Shown here piece by piece: positions 30,571 to 43,036 of a DNA stretch of 64,000 bases. Numbering within the stretch: position 1 is the stretch's first letter; every line of letters starts with the position of its first letter. The notes below the pieces were generated by a model, which had not been told where the DNA came from, did not search any database, and worked only from the letters and a program-made list of their open reading frames with translations. The stretch comes from Dokdonella sp. GTDB taxonomy: Bacteria; Pseudomonadota; Gammaproteobacteria; Xanthomonadales; Rhodanobacteraceae. The position numbers and the translations under genes are program-made. The DNA lies in the NCBI RefSeq assembly GCF_017744955.1, contig NZ_JAGIAG010000001.1, forward strand, positions 496,001 through 560,000, written 5' to 3'.

Positions 30571-32487
30571 TCAAAATGGAATTGCTTCGCAAATTGTTTG
30601 CAACTCAACCTTGCCATACCCAGGCAGCGCGTCCCACCAATCGGGCTCCGATACCAATTCAATTAACTTCTCAAGGTCCTTGCCCGCATGCCCAGCCGGC
30701 AGGTATCTCTCAAGCGCTCCCAATGAAAGAATAAAAACTCGCTCAGCTCGCTTCGCTTTCAAGAATTCCTCAAGCTGCGCTCGCTCTTCTGGTTGCAGGT
30801 CGACGCGCAGTCGGCTCTGACGAGCTTTTATGTACTCCCAAAGTTCTGCCAATGCAGTGACGTCAACAGCCATGAGCGCCTTATCCATCTCCGTGATGAG
30901 ACGGGCCGCATCGACGCTCGTCGGGTCGTCCACAACCTTTTCCTTAAGGGCCTTTGCGGACGGTTTGAACAGCGCCTTCAGTGACGAATCTCCTACCTCC
31001 CGAACGTAATCCAAATCGGCAATCACTACGTGTGGAACCTTAAATGCGTTGAGGAGATTGGCGTACTGCTTGAATAGGTTCTTCCCGCCTACGCTGATGA
31101 CTTCGAATACTCGGCCAGAATTCTGATGCTTCCCAAAGTGACGGAAGAGGGCCTCGAAAAATATGCGGTCCGATATGCCTTCAACAAGAACGACCAAGTC
31201 CGAGAAAAACACCCGCTCGTTGTTCTGGCTGTTCACGATGTTGAACAGGTGTTTGGCGCCAGGCAGTTGCTCAGAACCATTCAAGGTAACGATTCGGCTG
31301 CGCTGCTGTTCGGAGTAAACTCGTGACACGTACTTGATAGTCGCCGGCGATGCAAATGCAGGGGAGTGTGTCGCCATCAGGAATTGGTTCCCAGTGTCTT
31401 TGGCGAGGCGCTCGAAGAGTTCCAAGAGAATCTTCTGCCAACGCGGGTGCAGATGAAGCTCCGGCTCATCGATGACTATGAGGGCATCCTTGACGTTTAG
31501 CGCGTAGATGGCGAACAAGTACGTCATTAGCTCGCGCTCTCCCGACGATGCAGCCGAAAGCCGGAATCTAGAGCCTTGTTTGTCAAGGATCATCTCGTAC
31601 CGGTTCGTCTTTATGTCCGTGCATTCAAAGTCCCAGCCATAACCCAATGCGTCGAGGGTATCCGTGAGCTTTGCAGTGCCTGGGTCCGCTTTGAATTTCT
31701 GCTTGGTCTGCCCATCTGCCTTCTCAAGCAGAGTGCGATAGCGTTCAGCCATCCGGCCTACTGCGAGCGTTGTTATGGCGCTTGACGACCGTGAAGAGGC
31801 TGCATCAACAGTCCTCTTGTAGTTCTGCTCATTGAAGTTTGCCAAGACCACGCTGGCAGACATGTCGCCAGATGACCGTGTAACGGGGAGGAAAATCATC
31901 GGAGTTGATAAAGGCAGTTCAGAGAATTCCTCTCGAACACGGTTGTGCACCTCATAGTTCTGCAGGTAGCTCATGAAAGCTAGCTCCGCAGGCGTTAGGT
32001 CCCCTTGCATCAGCTGACCATTAACGATGGAATACGTGTAGGTCTTTCCAGCTACAACCTCATCAATCTGCCAGTGCGCAGCGTCAGCGATGGCAATGTT
32101 CACATACTTACGACGAGCCAACTCCTGCAGCGTACTGGCATCTTTCTTCGCAAGCGCCATGCTCTCGACGTCGGTAGGAGTGACTTCGATAGTGAGTTCG
32201 ATTCGCTGCTCTTCGGCCGCAGCGCCGCTATGCTTCTCAAGTAGGTTGGCAGAAAAGCCATCGTTATGCGCCCATTCGAATCGCTCCTGTTGCCCTTCAA
32301 CGGGTGAGTGGCGAGGAATCCAGGACTTGAGAAGGTGAATTCGAAGCGCCAACACAGCAGTGTCGAGAAGGTTTGTTTTACCGCCTCCATTGGGCCCGAT
32401 AATGATTGAAATCTCCTCAGCGAGTTCGAAGATTTGCTCTTCAAGGAAGCTACGGACGTTCTTCAGCTTTATTTTTCGAAGTTTCAT
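30571..32487 (-). CDS. OLD-family ATP-dependent nuclease (ATPase + TOPRIM)
   Basis: A 638-residue protein of the overcoming-lysogenization-defect class. The ABC-type ATPase has Walker A GPNGGGKT at 31-38, signature SSGEREL, Walker B ALIVIDEPELHLHP and the H-loop ATHSP. The C-terminal TOPRIM domain has VVLVEGISDRIFFEAL (Glu about 435) and IADLDYV (about 488-494), the metal-binding residues for DNA cleavage. No UvrD helicase (GajB) or reverse transcriptase is adjacent, so it appears to be a stand-alone class 1 OLD protein rather than Gabija or a retron. It shares the insertion with ApeA and the integrase remnant, which supports a defence role. Confidence 0.85.
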   Translation of the reverse strand: MKLRKIKLKNVRSFLEEQIFELAEEISIIIGPNGGGKTNLLDTAVLALRIHLLKSWIPRHSPVEGQQERFEWAHNDGFSANLLEKHSGAAAEEQRIELTIEVTPTDVESMALAKKDASTLQELARRKYVNIAIADAAHWQIDEVVAGKTYTYSIVNGQLMQGDLTPAELAFMSYLQNYEVHNRVREEFSELPLSTPMIFLPVTRSSGDMSASVVLANFNEQNYKRTVDAASSRSSSAITTLAVGRMAERYRTLLEKADGQTKQKFKADPGTAKLTDTLDALGYGWDFECTDIKTNRYEMILDKQGSRFRLSAASSGERELMTYLFAIYALNVKDALIVIDEPELHLHPRWQKILLELFERLAKDTGNQFLMATHSPAFASPATIKYVSRVYSEQQRSRIVTLNGSEQLPGAKHLFNIVNSQNNERVFFSDLVVLVEGISDRIFFEALFRHFGKHQNSGRVFEVISVGGKNLFKQYANLLNAFKVPHVVIADLDYVREVGDSSLKALFKPSAKALKEKVVDDPTSVDAARLITEMDKALMAVDVTALAELWEYIKARQSRLRVDLQPEERAQLEEFLKAKRAERVFILSLGALERYLPAGHAGKDLEKLIELVSEPDWWDALPGYGKVELQTICEAIPF

Positions 32488-33063
32488 GATCTCAGGGAGC
32501 TAGAGATATAGTAAAAATAATGGTTTCGCTGCTAGAAAATCTCTGAAATCTGATGGAGCGCTTTGCTCAATTCGCAACGTCAATGTTGTTGGGCGCGTCA
32601 GAGCACCACTCTACTCTATGGATAGATGTTCTCGCTTCCATGCATTGCAAGGGCGCTTCCATAGCCTCTCGCTCCGCCAACGGAAGCCTGCTGTTCGATC
32701 TTTGGTCTCGGCTCAGCTTGAATGTTGATTTTCCGCTTCTGGCCGGAGCAGGAGGTTGATAGTTGGATCAACCCTAGCGCTCTACTTGCCAGGCCGGACC
32801 GGTTCGGCTGATCAGTCCGGCACTAGTAATCGCGAAGCCGAAACACCCAGGCAACCATCCGCGCGGGATTCCGGGAACCAGCGCCAGTTTCGCAAGCGCA
32901 TATGGCCATAGGCCACTCCGAGCTGATCGGTAGACGGTAGCATTCGCTCACCCGGCACGGGGAGGCGCCGCATGAACGTACTGCCGATGCTCGTCCATGC
33001 CGTCGCGTCCGGCAGCAGCGATGGGCCGATGGCCGAATCGTATCGACGTCGCGGGTCGGCGTC
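32488..33063. other. Intergenic region between the OLD gene and the module-2 kinase
   Basis: 576 bp without a credible gene. The left part (to about 32760) is AT-richer and belongs with the OLD gene, including its promoter. A stem GCCGGAC...GTCCGGC spans 32793-32821. GC-rich sequence resumes after about 32930, near the presumed right end of the insertion. The kinase has no obvious ribosome-binding site here, as expected if it used to be translated by coupling to the sigma gene. Confidence 0.5.
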
Positions 33064-35907
<2,844 letters not shown>

Positions 35908-36074
35908 TCGCCGACGGACGGCGAGCCCCAGGGGGCGCCGGCAGAAGCGGAAACTTTCGTGTCAGGGTTTGCGCTCGGATTTGCGCAATACGCTGGGAAT
36001 GATGCGCGCTGCTGCGGCTGCGCTACGCATCGTTCGCCGTTTCGCGAACTTCCAGCTTGGGGTAGATCAAGAAT

Positions 36075-37688
36075 ATGAAAGCATCGATGAGAGGGAACGA
36101 CGTCGGCGGATGCCGCGTCGGTAATGCGGCCGTCCGGCTAGTGCTCGCAGCGCTCCTGCTGTCAGTTGCTCTTTTAGGTCGACAAATACACGCGGCGATT
36201 CCGGACAGCGAGCGGCAGGTGCTGATCAGCATCTATAACTCCATGGACGGCCCCAACTGGTCCCAAAGCGATGGTTGGATGGGATCTCCGGGCAGCGAGT
36301 GCGGCTGGTACGGAGTCCATTGCAATGACGGTCAGACCCATATTTCCGGTATCCAATTGAACGATATAAATATGGGTGGTCAGATCCCCGATCTTTCCGG
36401 GCTATCGGAAGTGCAGGTTATCTCATTCATGCAAAATGACTATACCAGCACTGGAAGAATTTCCGGACCTATTCCCAATCTTTCCACAATGGGCTCACTG
36501 AAATATTTTCACGTGGCCGGGCACATGCTATCCGGCTCCCTTCCCTCGGCGGAATCAATTCCTGACTCTCTGACTTGGCTGATCGTTGGTAGAAACAGCC
36601 TCACAGGCTCAGTGCCTGACTACTCCGCCCGACCCAATTTTTGGCAACTAGAAGCGTACTCGAATCAATTGTCGGGTACTTTGCCAGTTGCAAAAAAAAT
36701 CTCCAACATGAGAGTAATTTCACTGGAAAACAATCGATTTTCCGGCGCTATTCCTACGCCATTTGCGGGACCAAGTATCATTTCGTATGATGTGCGCGAG
36801 AACTCCCTTTCTGGTCAATTACCAGATTTCGACAGCTATCCTGCTTTGCGCGCCTTCCATGCAGCAGACAATCATTTGTCAGGGGTCATTCCGTCACTTT
36901 CTCAGCTACCCAGGCTGCAAATACTTAATTTGCGCAACAATGCCCTCTCAGGAAGTATTCCATCCTTGGATGCTAATCCACTATTTAATACTTTTGATGT
37001 TTCGATTAATGAGTTGACAGGAAGTTTGCCGTCGTTCGAAAACAACAAGTTTATTCAATACATATGTGCATACAATAATCAATTATCCGGAGAAATGCCT
37101 CGTAGTATTTCTCATCTTGAGGGGCTGATTATATTCGACGTACATACGAACAATCTAAGCGGAGCAATATCATCAGTGGTGGGGTTGGCTGGGTTGCGAC
37201 AATTCGATGTTTCTCATAACTCTCTAACAGGTACGCCGCCAAGATTTAGCGGCAACTGGAGTTTGGAGGCGGTTAGTCTGGAAGGGAATAAGTTATCAGG
37301 GCAAATTCCACCATTCGAGGCGGATTTGTTCAGTCTTGGATATTACAATGCAAGCTTTAATGAGCTGAGTGGTTCATTTCCGGATTTCTCTGGTCCTCCG
37401 CTGCTAAAAACGGTTTTGATCTCACATAACCAATTCGACGGTCCGATCCCGTCGCTCGCAGCGTTGCCGCTTCATAGTCTGGTGGCCGGCTACAACGCTT
37501 TCACGGGCGACCCACCTGATCTGCCGCCGAACTGGGCCGCAGGCTATTCACGGCTTTGTCCAAACAGTTTGAATCCGGTGCCCAGCGCCGACTGGGACGC
37601 GGCAACCGGCATCGCACCCTGGTATCGCGATTGTGCGGATGGCTTGATCTTCCGGACGAGCTTCGAGGAATACGAGGATCAGCGATAG
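36075..37688 (+). CDS. Secreted plant-type LRR protein, module 2
   Basis: A 537-residue exported protein. ATG 36075 is used; 36087 is an alternative. The signal helix is AAVRLVLAALLLSVALLG with cleavage near QIHA. N-cap: IPDSERQVLISIYNSMDGPNW...GSECGWYGVHC. About 16 repeats follow (for example NNLSGAI, HNSLTGTPP, NKLSGQIPP). The C-cap is CPNSLNPVPSADWDAATG, then PWYRDC and the tail LIFRTSFEE. The central repeats (about 36600-37300) are strikingly AT-rich, while both ends of the gene return to the genomic GC level. It has the same caps as the proteins at 23710 and 43037. Confidence 0.9.
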   Translation: MKASMRGNDVGGCRVGNAAVRLVLAALLLSVALLGRQIHAAIPDSERQVLISIYNSMDGPNWSQSDGWMGSPGSECGWYGVHCNDGQTHISGIQLNDINMGGQIPDLSGLSEVQVISFMQNDYTSTGRISGPIPNLSTMGSLKYFHVAGHMLSGSLPSAESIPDSLTWLIVGRNSLTGSVPDYSARPNFWQLEAYSNQLSGTLPVAKKISNMRVISLENNRFSGAIPTPFAGPSIISYDVRENSLSGQLPDFDSYPALRAFHAADNHLSGVIPSLSQLPRLQILNLRNNALSGSIPSLDANPLFNTFDVSINELTGSLPSFENNKFIQYICAYNNQLSGEMPRSISHLEGLIIFDVHTNNLSGAISSVVGLAGLRQFDVSHNSLTGTPPRFSGNWSLEAVSLEGNKLSGQIPPFEADLFSLGYYNASFNELSGSFPDFSGPPLLKTVLISHNQFDGPIPSLAALPLHSLVAGYNAFTGDPPDLPPNWAAGYSRLCPNSLNPVPSADWDAATGIAPWYRDCADGLIFRTSFEEYEDQR

Positions 37689-37709
37689 GTTTGCGCTGCA
37701 TCGCAGTTC

Positions 37710-37739
37710 GTGCACGGCAGCAGGGATGTTGCCGTGCAC
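37710..37739 (+). terminator. Hairpin after the module-2 LRR gene
   Basis: Perfect 10-bp inverted repeat GTGCACGGCA / TGCCGTGCAC with a 10-nt loop, 21 bp after the LRR stop codon. No T-tract follows, so it may be a Rho-type or processing hairpin rather than a classical intrinsic terminator. Confidence 0.45.
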
Positions 37740-37921
37740 CCAGCATTCGGAATGACGTAGGACAACCCAGCCGCGTCCCAAGTCCCGTCCCTGCGAAGTA
37801 TGGGAACCACCCGCCCCAGCCACGGTCGTATCGCTTTCACAGGGGTTCGCCAACCCGGCCCAGGCTCCATCGCCCACGATGGATCTCGCCCCAGCCGCCA
37901 CCGGGACCAAAGGGGATTCTC

Positions 37922-39361
37922 ATGCGCCTTCCGCTGTCGATTCTCGGCCTCCTCACGGCCGTCACGGCCATCGCCGCCACGCCGCAGGAGGTCGCCACGC
38001 AGGCGATCGGTACGCTGATGCCGAAGCTCGAGGTCGGCGCGGTGCAGGAGTCGCCTCTTCCGGGCTTTTACGAGGCGATGGCCGGCGGCCAGTTCTTCTA
38101 CGTCAGCAAGGACGGCCGCTACCTCCTCGACGGCAACGCCTACGACGTCGCCGGCAAGCGCGACCTGACCGCGAAGTCGCGCGCCAGGGCGAACAAGAGC
38201 GCGCTGGACAAGATCGGGCCGGACAAGCGCATCGTATTCGCGCCGCCGGCGCCGGCGCAGACCAGGCACGCCGTGACGGTGTTCACCGACATCGATTGCC
38301 CGTTCTGTCGCCGCTTCCATCAGCAGATCGCGGCGTACAACGCGAAGGGCATCGCGGTCGAGTATCTGTTCAACGCGCTCGTCATCCATCCCAGCGCGGA
38401 CGAGAAGGCCGAGGCGGTGTGGTGCGCGAAGGATCGCCCGGCCGCGTTCACCGCCGCGATGGGCGGGCAGGATCCGGGCAAGGCGACCTGCCCCAATCCG
38501 GTGGCCGAGCTGACCCGGCTGGCGCAGTCGCTCGGCATCAACGGCACCCCGACGATCCTTGCCGCGGACGGCTCGCAGATTCCGATCCAGATCGCGCAGT
38601 CGCCGGACCAGCTCGCCGCGGAACTCGATCGACGGGTGCAGAACTCCGCGGCGAATGCCCCGCCGCAAGCACAGCCTGTCGACGCGACGCCCGACGTCGC
38701 CGCACGCAAGGCGTTGCAGGCGCTGGTCCCACAGGCGTCGATCGACACGGTGGAGGCGGCGCCGATGCCCGGCTACCGCCAGCTTATCGTCGGCAGTCAG
38801 ATGGTCTACGTCAGCGATGACGGCCTGTACCTGATGCAGGGCTCGCTGCACGACACCCGCAACCGTCGCGACCTGACCGTCGCGCGCGTCGCCGAGCGGA
38901 GCAAGACCAGGCTCGACGCGGCGCCGGCCGGCCAGCGCATCGTGTTCCCGGCCGCCGGCGGCAAGGCGAAGTACACGATGACCGTGTTCACCGATCTCGA
39001 CTGCGGCTACTGCCGCAAGCTGCATTCGCAGATCGCCGAATACAACCAGCGCGGCATCGAGGTCGACTACCTGTTCTTCCCGCGCAGCGGCCTCAACACG
39101 CCGTCCTACGACAAGGCCGTTTCGGTCTGGTGCGCGAAGGATCGCAAGGCCGCGTTCACCGCGGCCAAGACCGGCAAGGATCCGGCACCGATGAAATGCG
39201 ACAACCCGGTCGCCGACCAGTTCAAGCTCGGCACCGACATCGGCGTCGACCGCACGCCGACGATCTTCACCGCCGACGGCACCAAGATCATCGGCTATCT
39301 GCCGCCGGATCAGATGGTGGCCAAGTTGCAGTCGCTCGGCGGTGCCGGCGAGGCGCGTTGA
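37922..39361 (+). CDS. Tandem DsbC-like thiol:disulfide isomerase (two fused copies)
   Basis: A 479-residue periplasmic protein with signal peptide MRLPLSILGLLTAVTAIAA. It contains two complete DsbC-like units. Each has the N-terminal dimerisation-type region (FYVSKDGRYLLDGNAYDV and VYVSDDGLYLMQGSLHD) and a thioredoxin domain with CPFC at 126-129 and CGYC at 361-364. Each also has the DsbC structural cysteine pair (VWCAKDR...CPNP and VWCAKDR...CDNP) and the cis-Pro loop TPTI. Bacterial DsbC is normally a ~235-residue homodimer, so this looks like a covalent dimer. It lies between the Cys-capped LRR proteins of modules 2 and 3, which are plausible clients. Confidence 0.88.
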   Translation: MRLPLSILGLLTAVTAIAATPQEVATQAIGTLMPKLEVGAVQESPLPGFYEAMAGGQFFYVSKDGRYLLDGNAYDVAGKRDLTAKSRARANKSALDKIGPDKRIVFAPPAPAQTRHAVTVFTDIDCPFCRRFHQQIAAYNAKGIAVEYLFNALVIHPSADEKAEAVWCAKDRPAAFTAAMGGQDPGKATCPNPVAELTRLAQSLGINGTPTILAADGSQIPIQIAQSPDQLAAELDRRVQNSAANAPPQAQPVDATPDVAARKALQALVPQASIDTVEAAPMPGYRQLIVGSQMVYVSDDGLYLMQGSLHDTRNRRDLTVARVAERSKTRLDAAPAGQRIVFPAAGGKAKYTMTVFTDLDCGYCRKLHSQIAEYNQRGIEVDYLFFPRSGLNTPSYDKAVSVWCAKDRKAAFTAAKTGKDPAPMKCDNPVADQFKLGTDIGVDRTPTIFTADGTKIIGYLPPDQMVAKLQSLGGAGEAR

Positions 39362-39479
39362 AGAAAGGTCCGGAAGTGGGAGTTCACGGGGAGAGCCAAT
39401 CAGGCGGCACTCCTGCTCGACTTCGCCTGGTACAGCCGGGGAATAGGTCAGTTCCTGCGGGACGATAGCGGCGCTGCCC

Positions 39480-39485
39480 TATACT
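39480..39485 (+). promoter_or_regulatory. Candidate -10 element of the module-3 sigma gene
   Basis: TATACT 39 bp before the GTG at 39519, equivalent in position to TACACT at 25181 and 27257. Confidence 0.45.
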
Positions 39486-39518
39486 GATTCGGTCGCCCGG
39501 AAGAGCCGATGTCACGCT

Positions 39519-40088
39519 GTGGCAGCCGCCGAAAGCAACGATCAAGCAACCCGCCTGATTCAAGCCTGGCAGTCCGGCGACCCGGCTGCGCTCGATCGGT
39601 TGCTGCCCTTGGTCTACGCCGACCTGCGCGCCATCGCCGCGCGCAGGCTGGCCGATGGGCCGCGGCAGGACACCCTCCAGCCGACTGCGCTGGTGCACGA
39701 CGTCTTCCTGCGCCTGGTCGAGGCGAACGGCCTGCGCATCGACAACGGTGCGCACCTCTTCAACGTCGCCGGCGGCATGATGCGGCGCATGCTGATCGAC
39801 CGCGCGCGTCGTGACGCGGCCGAAAAGCACGGCGGCGACTGGCGTCGCGCCGATTGGGTCGAGGCGATGGACCTGCCGATCCCCGAAGCGACCGACATTG
39901 GTGCGCTGGACAGCGCGCTCGACCGGCTGGAGCAGTTGGAACCGCGCCTCGCGCGCGTCGTCGAGCTGCGCTACTTCGTCGGCTTCACGGTGTCGGAGGT
40001 CGCGGCAGTGCTCGAGGTGGACAAGCGCACCGTGTATCGCGATTGGGCATTCGTCAAGAACTGGCTGCGCGCCGAGCTGGAACCCTGA
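39519..40088 (+). CDS. ECF-type sigma factor, LRR module 3
   Basis: A 189-residue sigma factor starting at GTG 39519, in line with the starts of its paralogues. Region 2: LIQAWQSGDPAALDRLLPLV, LQPTALVHDVFLRLVEANGL, HLFNVAGGMMRRMLIDRARR. Region 4: FTVSEVAAVLEVDKRTVYRDWAFVKNWL. It is slightly diverged from the module 1 and 2 factors in the recognition helix surroundings (TVSEV instead of SVPQV). The stop TGA overlaps the kinase ATG by one base (TGATG at 40086-40090), so the two are translationally coupled. Confidence 0.9.
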   Translation: MAAAESNDQATRLIQAWQSGDPAALDRLLPLVYADLRAIAARRLADGPRQDTLQPTALVHDVFLRLVEANGLRIDNGAHLFNVAGGMMRRMLIDRARRDAAEKHGGDWRRADWVEAMDLPIPEATDIGALDSALDRLEQLEPRLARVVELRYFVGFTVSEVAAVLEVDKRTVYRDWAFVKNWLRAELEP

Positions 40089-42880
40089 TGGAGCAATCGG
40101 TGCTGGCGCGGGACCGGCACGCGTACTCCCTGTTCCGGGGGCTGCTCGAACTGGCGCCGGCCGAACGCGAGGCGCGGATCGGCGAGTTGGCGCGCGACGA
40201 CCCCAAGCTGGCCGCGACGATGCGAGCGATGATCGCCGACGCCGAGAGCGAAGGCGACGACGAGGACGACGCGACCGGACGGCTGATCGGTGGGCGCTTC
40301 CGCGTGCTGCGCCGGCTCGGCACCGGCGGCATGGGCGAGGTGTACCTGGCCGAGCGCGCGGACGACGTGCAGCAGCAGGTCGCCGTCAAGCTCGTGCGCG
40401 GCGCATTGCCGGCAGCGCGCGCACGCCGCGAGCGACAGATCCTGGGACGGTTGAACCATCCGCACATCGCCAGCCTGATCGACGCGGGCGTGATGGCGAA
40501 CGGGCGGCCGTGGTTCGCAATGGACTACGTCGAAGGCGAGTCGGTCGTCGTCGCCTGCGACCGACTCGCGCTCGGATTGCAGGCCAGGGCACGCCTGCTC
40601 GCGCAGGTCGCGCGCGCCGTGCAGTTCGCACACAAGAACCTGATCCTGCATCGCGACCTGAAGCCGTCGAACATCCTGGTCGACACCGAGGGCGCGCCGC
40701 GCCTGCTCGACTTCGGCATCGCGAAATTCCTCGACGCGACCGACGTGCAGGAAACGCAGACCTTCGCGATGACACCGGCCTACGCCTCGCCGGAGCAGCT
40801 GCGCGGCGAGACCGCGACGACCGCCAGCGACATCCATCAACTCGGCCTGGTGCTGTACGAACTGGCATGCGGCATTCCGGCACACAAGGCGCGGGAGGCC
40901 GCCGGTCGCGGCGCGGTGGCGTTGCCGCGGCCGGATCATGCATTGGCGGCTTTGGTATTGCGCGACCGAGCCGAAGCCGAGCGCATCGCGCGACATCGCG
41001 GTTTGAGCCTCGACAAGCTGCGCAAGGCATCCAAAGGCGACCTCGCGCGCGTAATTGCCAAGGCCACCGCCGACGAGCCGCACGAACGCTACGACACGGC
41101 GCAGGCGCTGGCCGACGACCTCGAACGCTGGGCCGCCGGCCTGCCGGTCGCGGCGCATCGCGGTTCGTTCGCCTATCGCTTGCGCAAGCTGGTGCGGCGT
41201 CATGCGATTGCCGTGGCGGCGATCGTCTCGCTCGGTCTCGGCCTCATCGCCGCGACCCTCGTCGCCGTCGACCGCGCGCGCACCGAGCATCGGCAGCGTG
41301 AGCAGACCGAGCAGCAGCGGCAGCGTGCGGAGACGTTGCTGGGCTTCCTGCGCGACGTGTTTCGCGAAGCAGACCCGAACTCGACCGATGGGGCGACGTT
41401 GGATGCGAGCGAGTTGCTGCGGCGTGCGGGCGCGAAGCTCGGCCAGAACGGCGAGTTGGACGCACCGGTGCAAGGCGTGCTTTCGACCGAAATCGCATCC
41501 GTATTCGCGAGCCTGGGGCGGCGGGCGGATGCATTGGCGGCTGCGGAACGAGCCGAGCGCGAACTGCGGCCATTGCAAAGCCAGCATCCCATCGACTACC
41601 TGCGCAGTGTCGAAATCCTCTCCAATGCCTTGCGCGAGGCCGGTCGCAGCCAGGAGATCGTCGACCTCGTCGATCGCACACTACCGCTGGCGACGGCGAC
41701 ATTCGATCCCAGCCGTCGCTGGCGGGGCGTGCTGCTGTTCTATCGCGGCGACGCGAAGATGGTGCCCGATGGTCTCGATGCGGCAGAGGCGGATTTGCGT
41801 GCGTCGCTGGCGGACTATCGCGAAGCGAGTGTGAGCGAGGGGCAGGACCTCGCGGCGACGCTCAACGGGCTGGCGCATATCGCCTACCTGAAAATGGATG
41901 CGCGCCAGTCGCTGGATTGGCTCCGCCAGCAACAAGCCGCCGTCGCTTCGGATCCACATGCCGACAAGCTCGATGCACTGATGTTGCAGAAGAGCATCGC
42001 CCAGGTCCATTCGGCTTTGCTGGGCGACGCGAAGACGGCGATCGGAATCTTGGAGCCTTTGGTCGGCCGGTTCGACGCGCTGCTCGGCAAGTCGCACGAC
42101 CGCAGCATCGACGCGCGATTGGCGCTCGCGATGGCGTATCTGTCCAATGGCGATGGGTCGAAGGCCGACGAGATCATCAAGGCGCTGGACGTTTTCGTCG
42201 ATGCTCGAACGGACTTCTTGAATCCGATCACGCGCCAATCGCTCTTGCAGGTCCGCGCGAGGTTGGCACTGTTCGAAGGTGACGCGAAGCAAGCGCTGAA
42301 ACTGTTGCAGGAAGGAATCCGACCCTCCGAACCGAAGGTCCAGTCTCTGCAATGGCTGCTCGGCGAAGCGCTGCTGCAGGATGGTCAGGTCGCGGCAGCC
42401 CAGGCACAGCTGCAGCAGACGTTGGCGGAGGTCTCCGCGAAGTATGGCGAAGCGGCTGATCCCTTGCGCGCCAATCTGGCCGACAGCCTTGGCCGATGCC
42501 GGCTGTTGCAGGGCGACTATGACGGTGCGGAAACGTACTTCGACGAGGCTGTGGCTCAATACCTCGCCAGCCAGGGAGCGGACGCGCCCGGAACCCTGCG
42601 TAGTGAAATACATCGCCTCTGGGCGCGGGCGCTAGTGACAAGAGAGCGCTCGTTGCTGAATGCCTTGCAAGTCAAGCGCGACGATCTTGTTCGCGCGCTC
42701 GGCAGCGCTGGCAAACTGCAAGTGCGGCAGGTCGATTTGCTGATCGACCATGCCAATCGTGAGCTGGCAGGCCCCGCTGTGGAAGTCGGTGCCCGCGAGC
42801 GGGCCGAGATACAGCTCGACGCATCAGCCGGCGTCACCCGCAATCGACATCACTATTCCGGCCTGACCAGCTTCTACTGA
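40088..42880 (+). CDS. Transmembrane Ser/Thr kinase with TPR-like sensor, LRR module 3
   Basis: A 930-residue kinase. Kinase domain: GTGGMGEV at 78-85, Lys about 101 (VAVKLVR), HRDLKPSN from 188, DFG 208-210 and ASPEQLRGE. An acidic linker (ESEGDDEDDATG, about 53-64) precedes the domain. The transmembrane helix is at about 375-397, followed by a short coiled coil and TPR-like repeats. The very C-terminus (RNRHHYSGLTSFY) matches the ends of the other two LRR-module kinases (SYVGLNDFYY; RQIVGLSGFN), a conserved short tail of unknown role. It is followed by the LRR gene 156 bp downstream. Confidence 0.9.
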   Translation: MEQSVLARDRHAYSLFRGLLELAPAEREARIGELARDDPKLAATMRAMIADAESEGDDEDDATGRLIGGRFRVLRRLGTGGMGEVYLAERADDVQQQVAVKLVRGALPAARARRERQILGRLNHPHIASLIDAGVMANGRPWFAMDYVEGESVVVACDRLALGLQARARLLAQVARAVQFAHKNLILHRDLKPSNILVDTEGAPRLLDFGIAKFLDATDVQETQTFAMTPAYASPEQLRGETATTASDIHQLGLVLYELACGIPAHKAREAAGRGAVALPRPDHALAALVLRDRAEAERIARHRGLSLDKLRKASKGDLARVIAKATADEPHERYDTAQALADDLERWAAGLPVAAHRGSFAYRLRKLVRRHAIAVAAIVSLGLGLIAATLVAVDRARTEHRQREQTEQQRQRAETLLGFLRDVFREADPNSTDGATLDASELLRRAGAKLGQNGELDAPVQGVLSTEIASVFASLGRRADALAAAERAERELRPLQSQHPIDYLRSVEILSNALREAGRSQEIVDLVDRTLPLATATFDPSRRWRGVLLFYRGDAKMVPDGLDAAEADLRASLADYREASVSEGQDLAATLNGLAHIAYLKMDARQSLDWLRQQQAAVASDPHADKLDALMLQKSIAQVHSALLGDAKTAIGILEPLVGRFDALLGKSHDRSIDARLALAMAYLSNGDGSKADEIIKALDVFVDARTDFLNPITRQSLLQVRARLALFEGDAKQALKLLQEGIRPSEPKVQSLQWLLGEALLQDGQVAAAQAQLQQTLAEVSAKYGEAADPLRANLADSLGRCRLLQGDYDGAETYFDEAVAQYLASQGADAPGTLRSEIHRLWARALVTRERSLLNALQVKRDDLVRALGSAGKLQVRQVDLLIDHANRELAGPAVEVGARERAEIQLDASAGVTRNRHHYSGLTSFY

Positions 42881-43036
42881 ATGACGGCGCACCTGTGTCG
42901 CCGGAAACTAAGTCCAAGCTCGTCGAGATGATGTCATCTTTCCTTACCGTTCTACGGAGATATGCCCCGCGCACGGTAGATCAGAGCCTACGGCTTGCAC
43001 CGGCGCTCATTCATACAATGAAGAGGGGTGCAGTAC

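Noticed and set aside
30571..32487. Gabija system (GajA)
   Set aside because: No UvrD-like GajB gene on either side; the protein is better described as a solitary OLD nuclease.
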